Notes under the pieces: model-generated
Told to the model about the DNA's origin: nothing
Database searches by the model: none
Seen by the model: the letters and a program-made list of their open reading frames with translations, nothing else
NCBI RefSeq assembly: GCF_001039355.2
Contig: NW_019775534.1
Span: 170,533 to 234,532, forward strand
Reading direction: 5' to 3'
Length of the DNA: 64,000 nt
DNA from: Lingula anatina
Lineage: Eukaryota > Brachiopoda > Lingulata > Lingulida > Lingulidae
Translations under genes and position numbers: made by a program
Part shown: piece by piece, positions 1-13,711 of the stretch
Position numbering within the stretch: position 1 is the stretch's first letter
Layout of the letters: the number at the start of each line of letters is the position of its first letter

Positions 1-423
1 TGACCTGTATAACTTAGGGATTTATCCCTTCAAAACACCATATTAATTATTATTATTATTATTGCATATGGTCTTCTAGTTTTCTATTATAAGGTGAACA
101 TATTCTAACAAAGTGTATCCCAAACACAATATTCCGTTTTGGGTGAAAATTCAAACTGTCATCATTTAAATCAGAATCGCCATCAACAACCTTACACAAG
201 ACGACGGTAACTTCAAATGTCACATGTTTACATAACATTCTAACAAAATGTGCACTTCATGTGTCAGATTGCTTGGGTTTGCCCCATAATTTTTTTAAAA
301 TTATAATAAATCCCCTGCAATTCTTGAGCACAATGCTGTAGGTAACGAGGATGCTTTAATAAAATAAATTTAGCTGTATAAATGACAAGGCAGGAGTAAG
401 ATAATTAACACTCCTGGGGAGCG

Positions 424-454
<31 letters not shown>

Positions 455-1013
455 ACAGAGAATAGGTGGCAACTAGAAGGAAAGATATTCAAAATCAAAA
501 AGAATCATGCTTTATATGCGTATTATATATTGGTAGGACAGGGCTGTTGTCTTTATTTTACAGCTTAACTAATTTTGGGCTCTTTTTGATATCTTGCATC
601 TTGCATCATCCGTGATTATCTATGTGATTTGATGATATGTTTTGACTAGAGGTTTGTCAGACAGTATGTTACAGTTTTAAAAAAAATTCATACCTTTGAT
701 ATGACTCACATGTCATGGTAAACAAATGAATACTTCTACAGGAAATAATATCTTCCAACTGCTGAGTTTTAACATTATTCATTTGTTTCTGCAATTTAAA
801 AATCAATTCTGTCTTTTGAGAAAGAATTATTTCTCTCTATCTTAGTAGTAAGTTTATACTCAGCAAAACAAGAAAAAGACCAACAAAATATGATTAAAAC
901 TCATATATATTAAGTGATAGCCAGCCATGATGGTATGTAAAATTCTATGTATAATATCATTCTTCATCCTACAACTTCATATCACAGAATAATTCTTCAA
1001 TAAATCAAGATAC

Positions 1014-1019
1014 TTTATT
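1014..1019 (-). terminator. Likely poly(A) signal of WASHC2
   Basis: An AATAAA hexamer (read on the minus strand) lies about 62 nt past the stop codon. It implies a very short 3' UTR. A second AATAAA-like site further down (near 551-556) could give a longer form. Position and hexamer are seen; use is inferred. Confidence 0.5.
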
Positions 1020-1080
1020 CCCAGGATAAGTGAGGGTATGTCTCAAGAAAAAAAAAAAAAAAACAAAGTTATTTCTGCTC

Positions 1081-4000
1081 TCAGTTCATAGCATTTAGAG
1101 GGTCGTCAAAAATACTTGGTGCGTTCTCGTCAAAGATATTTGCAGCTTCTGCTGGACTGGTCTTTTTCTTTGTGCCTTTACTCGTTTTCTTGGTCTTAGG
1201 TTTTGGGTCTGTGTCAGCAAAGATGTCATCTGGAAATAAAATTCAACAAGTGCTAAATATAATCAAGTATAGAACATATTAATAGTAAGTTGCGTATGAA
1301 GACATTATTAAATTCACCCCTGGGGTGGGGTGGGGGTGCAAACGGGATTACCAAATTACCAACAAGATTGTGAGGACATCACCCTCACCCCCTGTTTCTA
1401 CATGTACCCCCTGTTTCATCTCCCAGAACCCCCTCCACCCTCCCTCCCTCATGACAGACTCCTAAAACTCACTGCCATGACCTGGCCCCAGTTAAAAGAA
1501 AAAAAAATTAATCAGTTACTTAGCTTAGTTTACTAGGATTTCCATGAGAGTGCTGTAACACTGCTCCTGATTGGGCAAGATGTGCCCATGTGACCATGTT
1601 ACCTTGGTAATTAAGTTCTTAGCCCTGGAACCTGACTTAAGTTTTTAGCCCACTGCTTCATCATCCTGACTACCCACTCCCCACAACCCAAAAACCATAA
1701 AAACCCATAAAAGTCACCAACATCTCAGCCCCTTCCCCTCTCCCCCCACCCCCACCCCCCACCCCCCTGTTAAACTCACCAACATCTCAGCCCCTTCCCC
1801 TCTCCCCCCACCCCCACCCCCTGTTAAACTCACCAACATCTCCTTTAAATAATGGTTTGGTATCTGATTTTGTGCCAGTTTTCTTCTTGCTCTTCTTTTC
1901 TTTGGGTTTGGCTGCTGGAATGTCCGCAAAAATGTCAGTGTCATCTTGAAATATGTCCTCATCTCGTGTTTTGGGTTTTTCTTTCTGTTTCTTCGCTGCA
2001 GCTTTACTGGCTGCTGCTGCTGCAAACATGTCTTCATCCTGCAATGATTACATAAAAATCGACAATGTAAAATTAAAAGAAAATGCACAAGAAGCTGTCT
2101 ATTTAGTCTCATTTAAGGTTGAAGAGGTTTTAATCTTCACGACACACTTTATTTTATAAAATGCTTCCACCAGTTTGAAACATGCAGTTTTCTGTGTCTG
2201 TGCGTAGCATGTGCGTGCCCCTTGTGTACATGCATGTACATGTATGTATGTGTGTGTGCAAGTTCATGCATGTTCATTTATTCTACATATTAATAAATTT
2301 TCTCCACTCTTACTACAAAGTACAAAGTTTTAAAAAAGTATACAACCCTGTAACAAAGAATATGTTAAATAGACACCACCATTTATAAATATAACTGATT
2401 GTACATGTCAGATAATATGTACAGTAACAGGGTTCTGCTACATACTACGTAGATATACTGATGGACCTATTTAAGATGTCACAAACCCTTCTATGGAATC
2501 ATGTGACCCAAATAATTAAATGAGCATTTTAAATTGGTGCACTTGAACTTCAATGATTCTTTCCACTAATAAATGGAGCTGTGCAAGACCCATAAACCTG
2601 CAGCTATAAATATAAAATTTTGGTCTAAATTGCTTTAAAGTGCAACAGGTCCCAGATTCCACAGCAAGTCTACATATTTGAAATATGCTAAAAGCTAATC
2701 TAACTACATAAAACACCACCTAAACTAACAACAATCTAAACTATACCATTATCTGCAGATATTTCAAGTTTTAAAAATTTTCATGATGTTTTTTTTCCCA
2801 GTCACCCTATGTTTCAATGACAGCGTTTATCTGTAGCCAGCATAATACATACACTGGGTTTAGATAAGAGTTTGGATGCAGTAAAAAAAACTTGAAAATT
2901 TAGTCGGTCTTGAAATTTTCTTCAAAAGACGATTCTCTGCTGACAATTTTTTTTCACTTACAAAATTTCATCAAACTTGAAAATTGACGACTGGACAATT
3001 TTGAATATTTCAGCTAAAATGACCATGTGAGATTCTGGCATTTTCAAATATTGATTTAATTTTAGGTCACAAAATTTTCAAGTTTTTACCAAGTTTTAGA
3101 AAGTCAGGGTGGTTCTACTGATTTTTCCCCAATAATTGTAACTTGTCAGAAATTTAGAAATAATATTTTGAATTATCAGTAAGATTTTTCATGGTTCCAA
3201 GGGATTGTATTTACTGATTCTAGTGATAATGGCCACTAAATTTGAAACACAGTCCATGGTGCTCTTGAGACAAGAGCAAAATGTAGGTGTTTCGCTTTAA
3301 TTTTTGTTCCCAACAATCTATCACTAGAATCATAAATAAATCTCTTTAATCTATTTTTTTGACAATTATATCATCAGTTGATTATAGTTTATTAAAGGGG
3401 ACAAATGATGTAGGGTTCATTAATAACTTAAAGAAATAATTTTCATAAAGAAATAATTTTCATCAATATAATAATATCACAAATCAAAAATCAAGAATAT
3501 CTGAAAAACTGTAGATAATCGAATACCACTCTAACCATCCAGTTTTTTCAGATACATAGTTTCAGTTATGCATATTCTTATTATGAAATTGTTGTTTAAT
3601 TTTTTTCATCAATTATAATGGAAAATATCACAAAAGTAGTAAACAAATGCTCACTTCATCTTCTTGCTCTGGACTTTCAGTTGTTTCCTCTTCCTATAGA
3701 ACATTTGTGTGTTCAAAATAAATTACAAAAGCTCATGTATATCCTTGGTATTAGTCTGTGCAATGGCATTTGTAATAGACAAGAAGTCTTAGGGCTCATT
3801 TCCAATGAAACTATCAGTCTGTGTATATCGATCCAACTCCATGGGGACTCTTGCTGAATGCAATCAGATTAAAAGATTATTGGGAATGAGCCCTAAAGGC
3901 AAAGATCCTTATCACATCATGCATTACACATATCTGTATCTAAGTGCTTTAATATAGATAGGTGTAATGATCAGTGTGAAAAAGGCCTTTTTAGGTCGCA

Positions 4001-4858
4001 TTCAGAACAGTGGACTAACTAGTCCGAGGGTCAAATATGGCTGGCCCACGGGGAATCTATTCAGTGACTATAAGTGGATTAGACTGCAAGCTTTTTAGTG
4101 GGTTGCCATATTTGACCAGGCCAACTAGTAAGTCCACTGTTCTGAATGCGGCCTAAGACTTTTTGATTTTTACTTGATCTACTTACACCAAAGAGTTCTT
4201 CCTGTTTGGCAGCTTTTGTCGCTTTCTTGTCTTCTTTTTTTTCATCTTTTTTGGAATTTAAACTGGAGTCTGCGAAAATATCATCATCCAAAAGAGCACC
4301 AGAAGGCTTCGCTTTGCCAACAGATTTTGAGCTTGGGGGAGGTTTATTCAATACACTGTCCCCAAACAAGTCATCGTCTAAAATTGAGGATGCTTTTGCA
4401 GTTTTCTTGGGTTCTGAAAAAATATCGTCTTTGTCGTTTTGTGTCACTTGGGAGGAGGGAGGCACAGCAGGTGTTGGAACAGTTTTTGCTGCACCAAATA
4501 AATCATCTTCAAAGTTGGTGACTTTCTTTTCAGCACTCTTTGGCTTGTTTCCAAATCCTGCATCGAAAATGTCCTCACTTCCTTGAAGTAGTCCCTGACC
4601 TTGACCCGCTTTTCCTTCAGGAACAAGGTCATCATTTCCAAAAATGTCCTTCACTGGTTTGTTTGAGGTTGGTGCATTACTTGCTTGTGGAACTTTTCTG
4701 GTGACTGTTGTTGTTGTTCCAGTTGTCATGGAAACTGCTGATGGTGCTGTTGTCATGGCACCTACTCCATCAACAAAGTCCTGTTCCGCTTGTCTTGCTG
4801 CTGCCTGTCTGGCTTGTCTTGACGGAGGTCTTCTCTTCTGTTGTACTTTGGCTCGACC
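1081..4858 (-). CDS. WASHC2: WASHC2 exons 30-33: capping-protein-binding-like segment and conserved C-terminus
   Basis: Exon 30 (4858-4187, 672 bp) starts [18 protein letters not shown], corresponding to RGKRRPQTRAARRLA of vertebrate FAM21, the basic region linked to capping protein (CPI motif) and lipid binding. It then carries [43 protein letters not shown] and EELFG. Exon 31 (3693-3655) is a 39-bp exon encoding [13 protein letters not shown]. Exon 32 (2038-1834) has [20 protein letters not shown], and exons 32/33 join as KGDV-DDIFAD. Exon 33 ends [19 protein letters not shown], matching the vertebrate terminus [15 protein letters not shown]. The stop codon is at 1083-1081. The donor of exon 32 lies in a triplicated minisatellite. 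Confidence 0.94.
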
Positions 4859-7800
4859 CTGAAATTTAATTATGTATATAAATTTTGACATAAATGTGCA
4901 GTGTGATTTTTTTTGTTAGTATTAATATTAACATCACAAGAATATTAAATGATGCACTGAAAATATAATTAAAATAAACACAAATATCTAAACACTCAAA
5001 AGCTAGAAGCACCTGGATGTTTTAACAGAAATTGAAAGCATCTGATACCAAGGTGAATTCCTACCGTTGTTCAAAAGGCTGCAATATGGAAGAACTTGAG
5101 TGAAAACAACCAAGTAAAATTCCACAGATAAGTTTTCCCAGCTTTTATTCATAACCTTACTACATCCACTAGGCTGCCCTTATTTCTGACCCTTACTCTT
5201 CCCTAATACCATGAAATCTTCCTTGATTTTTAGTTTATTCGCAAAACTTCACGCTTTCTCAGAAGATGCCCATTACCCACCTTCGCAGCATTTTGTAAAG
5301 TACTAGTTGTGCTCACGGGTTGATCAAAGCCCACGGCAACTGTTTCAGGCTCCTTAGCAACGGGAGCCGCACCAGGCAACAAAGCAGCGGGGTTAAATGC
5401 CAAACCAGCCTGGAAATAAATCAAAACTCAAACCACTGCAAATTTTAAACATGCAAAGAAGCTAAANNNNNNNNNNNNNNNNNNNNNNNNNNNNNNNNNN
5501 NNNNNNNNNNNNNNNNNNNNNNNNNNNNNNNNNNNNNNNNNNNNNNNNNNNNNNNNNNNNNNNNNNNNNNNNTCCAAAAGAGCACCAGAAGGCTTCGCTT
5601 TGCCAACAGATTTTGAGCTTGGGGGAGGTTTATTCAATACACTGTCCCCAAACAAGTCATCGTCTAAAATTGAGGATGCTTTTGCAGTTTTCTTGGGTTC
5701 TGAAAAAATATCGTCTTTGTCGTTTTGTGTCACTTGGGAGGAGGGAGGCACAGCAGGTGTTGGAACAGTTTTTGCTGCACCAAATAAATCATCTTCAAAG
5801 TTGGTGACTTTCTTTTCAGCACTCTTTGGCTTGTTTCCAAATCCTGCATCGAAAATGTCCTCACTTCCTTGAAGTAGTCCCTGACCTTGACCCGCTTTTC
5901 CTTCAGGAACAAGGTCATCATTTCCAAAAATGTCCTTCACTGGTTTGTTTGAGGTTGGTGCATTACTTGCTTGTGGAACTTTTCTGGTGACTGTTGTTGT
6001 TGTTCCAGTTGTCATGGAAACTGCTGATGGTGCTGTTGTCATGGCACCTACTCCATCAACAAAGTCCTGTTCCGCTTGTCTTGCTGCTGCCTGTCTGGCT
6101 TGTCTTGACGGAGGTCTTCTCTTCTGTTGTACTTTGGCTCGACCCTGAAATTTAATTATGTATATAAATTTTGACATAAATGTGCAGTGTGATTTTTTTT
6201 GTTAGTATTAATATTAACATCACAAGAATATTAAATGATGCACTGAAAATATAATTAAAATAAACACAAATATCTAAACACTCAAAAGCTAGAAGCACCT
6301 GGATGTTTTAACAGAAATTGAAAGCATCTGATACCAAGGTGAATTCCTACCGTTGTTCAAAAGGCTGCAATATGGAAGAACTTGAGTGAAAACAACCAAG
6401 TAAAATTCCACAGATAAGTTTTCCCAGCTTTTATTCATAACCTTACTACATCCACTAGGCTGCCCTTATTTCTGACCCTTACTCTTCCCTAATACCATGA
6501 AATCTTCCTTGATTTTTAGTTTATTCGCAAAACTTCACGCTTTCTCAGAAGATGCCCATTACCCACCTTCGCAGCATTTTGTAAAGTACTAGTTGTGCTC
6601 ACGGGTTGATCAAAGCCCACGGCAACTGTTTCAGGCTCCTTAGCAACGGGAGCCGCACCAGGCAACAAAGCAGCGGGGTTAAATGCCAAACCAGCCTGGA
6701 AATAAATCAAAACTCAAACCACTGCAAATTTTAAACATGCAAAGAAGCTAAAAAAGTGTTGGTATCTAAATCTTTTAAAATTTTTTTTTACTCTACTTCT
6801 AAGGATGAAAATAATCAAACGTAAACCTTCGGATGAAAACAGTCAAAAATAAACTTTTTTTGAGGGAGGAGGAGGAGGCAATCAATACTAGAGATAAATA
6901 AATAAATAAATAACTTTAAAAAAAACAGTCCTTTCAGGTTCTGGTTATCTTCTTCAATGTAACCAGTCCAAAACATTTATTGCAATGCCAAAGCATTAAT
7001 TTACAGCCACTCTCATAATTTTTAAGCTTTCATTCTGTCAAACAAAGTTGAAGGGTTCATTCCCTATGAAATATATCATTCTACATGTATGTAGACAGAT
7101 CAAACTCCACCACGACTCTTGCTTAAAGGGATAATAACTCTTCGTATGAGATCTATATTTCAAAATAAAAACATTGTGAATAACTCATAGAAATATAATA
7201 TATTCTGTTTTACCACAAAAACGGCAGTTATAGCTATTATTCTGATATCTGAGCTTGTTTTTAGACCATGTTACCTCCATTGAAGGCTATACTCTGTTAA
7301 AATCTCTTAAACCAGGGACTAACTTTGAATGTAAAAATGGATTCATTAACCATTGGTAAGTATGGGTAAATTGTTGTTTACTCCAGGAAAATTCATTTTT
7401 TGGCCGAAACGAAGAGTTATTATCCCTTTAATGCAATTAGATTAGCAGATTAACACTGGGACTGTGAGCTAAAATGTTCATTAAAATATACTTCTGTGAA
7501 ATCTGGTCACATCTCAAGAACAACCTCAAAAACCAAGCTCAGCAGTCACGGAAATAGAAGCTAAAGTAATGTTCACTAAATTACCTGTAAGCGACCTATA
7601 TTTGATTGTGGTTTTGGAGGACTACTTATTGGAGCCTCGGGTTTGGCATCAACACTGTCCTCAGCTAATAAATTAATGGAAAAAATGGATTTTGATAAAG
7701 TGTGAAGAAATTTGCTGAATATTCAATATTTACTTTATAAAAGCATTTTTCCAAACACAATCAAATGGTGAATCTGAAAAGAAAAAAATATTTAGAGTTT

Positions 7801-10148
7801 TTATCTTAAAATAACTTAACTTTTATTAACTTAGTGATAAGTTTCTGTCTTTGCTCTTAATTCTTTTTTGTCTTTATTTTTTTAAAATAGGATTGAATCA
7901 CTAACCTTTTTCTTCCTCCTTTGTTTCTTTCTTTTTGAAAGCTGATGGATCAAATCCACCAAACATGGACACTCCCCCTACAGGTTTCTTGGGCTTACTA
8001 ACTTCAGCTTCTGGAGGCTATGGCCACAATACAATACAAAGAGATTTTGTAAGAGAAGAATTTTATCAGCTGCATTATGTTACAGGCCCATAGCCAGGGG
8101 GCATTCAAAGAGTTAAAAAGAACCCCCCTTTCTGCGGGGAAAAAGGTCCATTCTGGACAAAATTTGAGATACACAAAAGTTTCATTGTAAAAGGTCCACT
8201 TCTTCAGAAAAAGAACTCCTTTTGAAATTGCTGGCTACAGGCCTATGTTATAAGAATAAATTAAGTTTTCCACTATTAATTCACTGATGAAGATGCTCTA
8301 GGTAGACATTGAAATAATGGAGGTAAAAATTTTCAATATTAGCTGTTGATTGAAGAACAGTTACTTTATTCTCAAAGATATGTTGTGCTCACTCAAAAAC
8401 TTGAGACCAAATTTTGATAAACTAGCAACATTTTTTCCTCAAAAGTTCAACCATGCACTTCCAAAAGTTCATTTTTCATCATGAAAATATTTAAAGTTTT
8501 TTCTTAGGCTAGTAACAATACCTTCTCTTCTTTCTTAGCTGCTTGTTTTCCAAAGAGATCTCCTCCATCATCCTCACCTCCTGCACCAAACAAGGACACC
8601 CCACCTGCCGGCTTTTTGGGTTTTTCTTCAACAGGCTAAAATTAACAACACATTTTGAACTCTAAATAATTTTTAAAATAATTTTTTTGTTAAAACTACT
8701 TAAAAGAATTCTATACACATTAAAATGTGTCAAAATCATTTTTTTATCTCTTGATATCCTGCAAAGCTGCTTATTATTTCCAATTTAAACCTTGATAAAT
8801 TTCAAACTTTCAAACAGAATTACTTGTGCCTAATTTTGGTATTTCCTACAGATACGTTTTAAACCAACATTTCATCTGATTATAGTTGAAGACTTTCATC
8901 TGCTACTTGTATGTAACTTCAAAAAAGAAATGTGGAGGTTCCTTTGCAAATAGCTTAATTGTACTTTTTACCATCTTATAGTAAGCAGCGAGACTTTTGG
9001 CTCCCAAAAAGTTGGAAATCTGCCAATAGTCTGAAAAATTTCATTATTGTTGTAGGTGCCAACTCTACCCAGACATTTAGTTGTCTGCCAAAAGTAGGAA
9101 AAATCTTATCCCTCCGTCAGTCATCATCAGGAAATGGGGCTGTGACAGATATGACTACCAAACACCCCAATGTAAATACTGGCTGGTAAATGTCAGTTCA
9201 TTTCTCAAGCTACCAACCAAGGAACTTCCACAATTCCATTGAAATGACAAAACCAATTCAAGATTTCAATTTAAAAACTGAGCTTTTGACAATCTAGGAC
9301 TTAGTGACAGCTACCTTAGATGACTTGGCAGCACCACCTCCAAAAAGATCACCCTCATCTTCATCCTCTCCTCCAAAGAGAGGATCAGCAATTTTCTTGG
9401 CCGGAGTTGGTTTCTTTTCTTCCACCTTTACTGCTTCTTTTCTTTCCTCTTCCACTTTAGATGCACCCCTTGTCTTTTTGAGTCCTTTGGTGGCAGCGGT
9501 GGGATCAAAACCTCCAAACATAGACACGCCACCTATTGGCTTTTTAGGTTTAACTGGTTCCTCTTCCTGGGGGAGAAATGGAGGAGAAGATTTATATTGA
9601 CAAATTTAAAGACAAGTGCTTAATATTTCTAATTTTATCTTTTAATTGTAGCTGGAGACAAATGACTAAAAATAAAAATGTTACAATGATCTCTTTTTTT
9701 TCAAAATTCTTATCTGTACAAAAAAAAATTCACTTATTAAGAGGATATAAAATGCCTCAAAAATTAAATAATTACCACTTTCTCCTGTTTCTTTTCCCCA
9801 AAAAGGTCATCATCTTGAGATGGGCTTTTCCCAAAAAGATCTGTGGAAGATTCTGTCACTGTAGCGCCCTTTACTGGGAGAGCGGGATCAGGCTAAAAAT
9901 ATTTATTCCATTTATTTATCTACTTCAGTTCAAGTATTATCATTTTTTATCTTTTTTACTATGACTACAATCAAACGTGTACAATATACTAGTACATTAA
10001 ATGTAACAAGATTAATGCAATTAAGTGACTCTGTAGGTATAAGTAGCTGTACTTATAACTTGGAAAACATGTTTAGATCTAAAAAACATTGATCTTACAA
10101 TCATAACCCAACAAATTATACTTGTTTTGTAATTAATTTCCAGTGTGC

Positions 10149-10192
<44 letters not shown>

Positions 10193-10534
10193 ATAAGAGA
10201 GAGATACTATCACACACACTAACCTCCTTAGCCTTAGGTTTACTAGGAGAGAACAGGTCATCATCGCTCCTAGGACTCCCAAACAAATCTGTGGTGGACG
10301 AACTGACCGTAGCTCCCTTTATGCTGACCTTCTGTTTGGCTGGTTCTGTAGGCTGCTTGGCTGGTATTGGCTGGAGATGACCAAAAATGAACAAAAATTA
10401 AAGTGAAATTGATGTTCTTACATGAAGAGATGAGTGGTATCAAGTTAAAATACAACTGTGCAAGAGAAGAACACAATTATCTCAACTATCACAATCAACT
10501 GTAATATAATCTCTCTATATTTCTTCTTCTTCTT

Positions 10535-10577
<43 letters not shown>

Positions 10578-13500
10578 CACACACCATTATGTTGGAAGTA
10601 AAACACAGACTCCAGCATTACAATTGATTCTTTCTCACGCACACACTCACACCCACCCACACACACAATTGCGCTAGAGAAGAACACAGTCTCAACCGTC
10701 ACAATCACCTTAGTCTGTGTGGGACTTCCCACTGGGCTTGCTGCTCCAAACAAATCCACGTCTGGGCTTTCTGTCGGTCCGCCACCAAACAAAATATCCT
10801 CATCTTCAAACAACATTTTACTCTTGCTTCTGGACTTCACCTGCGAAAATCATTCATTTTTCTTATCTCTGTTTTACCAATTAGGAATTGCAATTATGTT
10901 GAACCTTTTAAAATTAAAGACAGGGACAAAAGATCTCTGATAACTATATCATGTATATGGGAAGTAATCTCATCAAAGATAAAACTCATCTTTAAATTGA
11001 ACCAGAAAGATTTTTTTCCTTTCAATTATCAAGATTAACATAAATAATTTTCTGTTACTTTCTTCTTTTTTTTTTTTTTAACTTATCTTCGTAGTTTTTC
11101 TTCTTTGGAATATGAACACCTTCTTTAAATATCATAGTCCCATAAATCCCATCCCTTTACCTCATGTGGCTTTGAAGCCTCAGTCTTTGGCACAGAGGTG
11201 GCGCCACCAAACAGATCCCCTCCATCTTCGTCGTCATCGTTACTAAAGATGGAGAGAGAGGGGCGTTTCTGCGCTGCTGCTTTGGGCATTGGCTCCTCTT
11301 TTGGTTTTTCTTCCTTTTTCTCTTCTTTCTTTCCAACCCCCAAGACATCCACCCCACCAAAGAGAGAAACGCCACCTGGTGGCTTTTTCTTGTCGCTGAA
11401 ATAGAATAACAGAATTTTTTTTTAAATGCTGCCTCTGGTGAGCTTGCACAGAGATGATTCAAAACTAATGGCACTTTGCTGCCACCTGGTGGACAAATAT
11501 CAAACTGATAAGGGATTGAGATTAAATGACTTACAGAGGTCATCTACGTACACCATGGCAAATTAAGTCTGGTTGGTTCAAGCATGCTTTCAAGAGCAAG
11601 CTATACCTGGGGCTTCAGCACTGCATAGTTTTTGTTTTTTGTCACAGGTAGAAACTTGGCCCAAACCATAAGAAGGTAACTTGTGAAAGTAAGTAAAGTC
11701 CCCTATACCATAAGAAGTGAACTTGTGAAAGTAAGTTAAGTCCCAAATACCTTCATTATGTTGCAGGATGGCTAAAACAATAATGCTTCAGTTTTTAGGT
11801 TATATGTACCTGTCTTTAGGTTTAGAAATGGCTGCAAACAAATCTCCACCATCACCATCTTCATCATCTTCATCAAATAGACTGACAGCTTTGGGTTTAC
11901 TTGAGGTCTGAAAGATAATTATGGTAAAAACTAGAAAATTTTATCACTTAAAAATTTATTAATATTTTTAAATGCGCGAAACCCATATTAAGTGACAAAC
12001 TTTTCATAATTATGGAGAGGCCCATTTTCAAGTTTGAGGTAATTTTCACAGTGAAACAATTGTGTAGGCAGAAAACGGTCCCAACAAAAATTTTTAAAGA
12101 CTGACATATAATTGTGGCAATTACTCAATCTTTTCAATGGCCAAAAATCACCAAACTTTCAGATACATGATTTTATAATAACAAAATGTTATATTTCTAC
12201 AGAGCATTTGTGCTGCTTTTACTGCATAGAATAGAATTACAGGGTAGCCTGCTTTTTAATTCTGTTGCTTCCACTCAATAAGAATGTCCTGATTCTAAAG
12301 AATTATGACTTTAAAAAATACAGTATTTGCAAAATTCACAATTTTTCCCACATTGAAAAGATTGAGTGATTACTGTATGATATATTTTAAGACAACAATC
12401 TACTAATTATAAATGACTTTTAAAAATGTTGCATAAAATTTTTTCAAGTGCGTTTTATCTAATTGTCAAGCCCTAACAATTTACAAGGCAACAGCTGTAA
12501 CACCGACCTCTTCTAAAGGCAAAACAAGTTATTAATAGAACTAACTGCTGTTCAATTATATTTGCAAAATGTAAAATTGTGATAATTAAGTTTTTCAGTA
12601 TAATGCAACAAATTTTGACCTTGGCTATATAGAACAGAAATTAACATAATAAAAATTACTGCAAAGGTTTTGCCAACAACATGGTGTCACTGAACTTGAC
12701 CTACAGCAAGGCACCACATGCTGTTTAAAGTTCTATTCTCACTACCTGAATATCCAATATTAAAAGACATGACATTTAACAAATGCGGGTTTAGAATTTG
12801 TTACTTTTTTTAGGTCAGTGCTGACAAGTTGAATAACAAACATAAAGATAAATTCAACAATAATCACATAAAAACAAATTTCACAATAATCAAATACATG
12901 AATATAATTAGTATGAGCAAGTATTCAGAAAAACATACCCTATCAGTGTGTGTGTGTGTGTGTGTGTGCGTGCGAGCATAACGACAAGAGATGAGCAAAT
13001 CCCCTTTCTCATCACAACATATCTCCTAGCCTAATATGAAAACAAAAATTATCTACCTTGGATGCTGGAGCAGAAAACAGTCCATCATCAGTGCCTTCCT
13101 CACCAAATAATCCTCCTCCTCCTCCTCCACTGCCAGCCTTGGGTTTATTTTTACTGCAAATACAAATATTTAAAATTTTAACTAAAATGCCCTGAAATTG
13201 CAATTTTTAAGATGCATATTAAAGGGATAATAACTCTTTGTATGAGATCTATATTTCACAATAAAAACATTGTGAATAACTCATATAAATATAATATATT
13301 CTGTTTTACCACAAAAACGGCAGTTATAATAATAATAATAATAATANTTATAGGCAGTTATAGGTATTATTCTGATATCCGAGCTTGTCTTTAGACCATG
13401 TGACCTCCATTGATGGCTATACTCTGTTAAAATCTCTAAAGAGATTTTAACAAAAAAACAAACTTTTTAGAAAAAAACCAAGGACTAACTTTGAATGCAA

Positions 13501-13675
13501 AAATGGATTCATTTACCATTGGTAAGTATGGGAAAATTGTTGTTTACTCCAGGAAAATTCATTTTTTGGCCGAAACAAAGAGTTATTATCCCTTTAAGGG
13601 AGTAGACATGTCAAATTACTGCCATTAAACCTGACTAATGCCACCATTCTTAGTATAGTGTCAAAAAGAAAACTT

Positions 13676-13711
<36 letters not shown>

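Noticed and set aside
4206-4862. Plus-strand frames opposite WASHC2 exon 30
   Set aside because: They are antisense shadows of a conserved coding exon.
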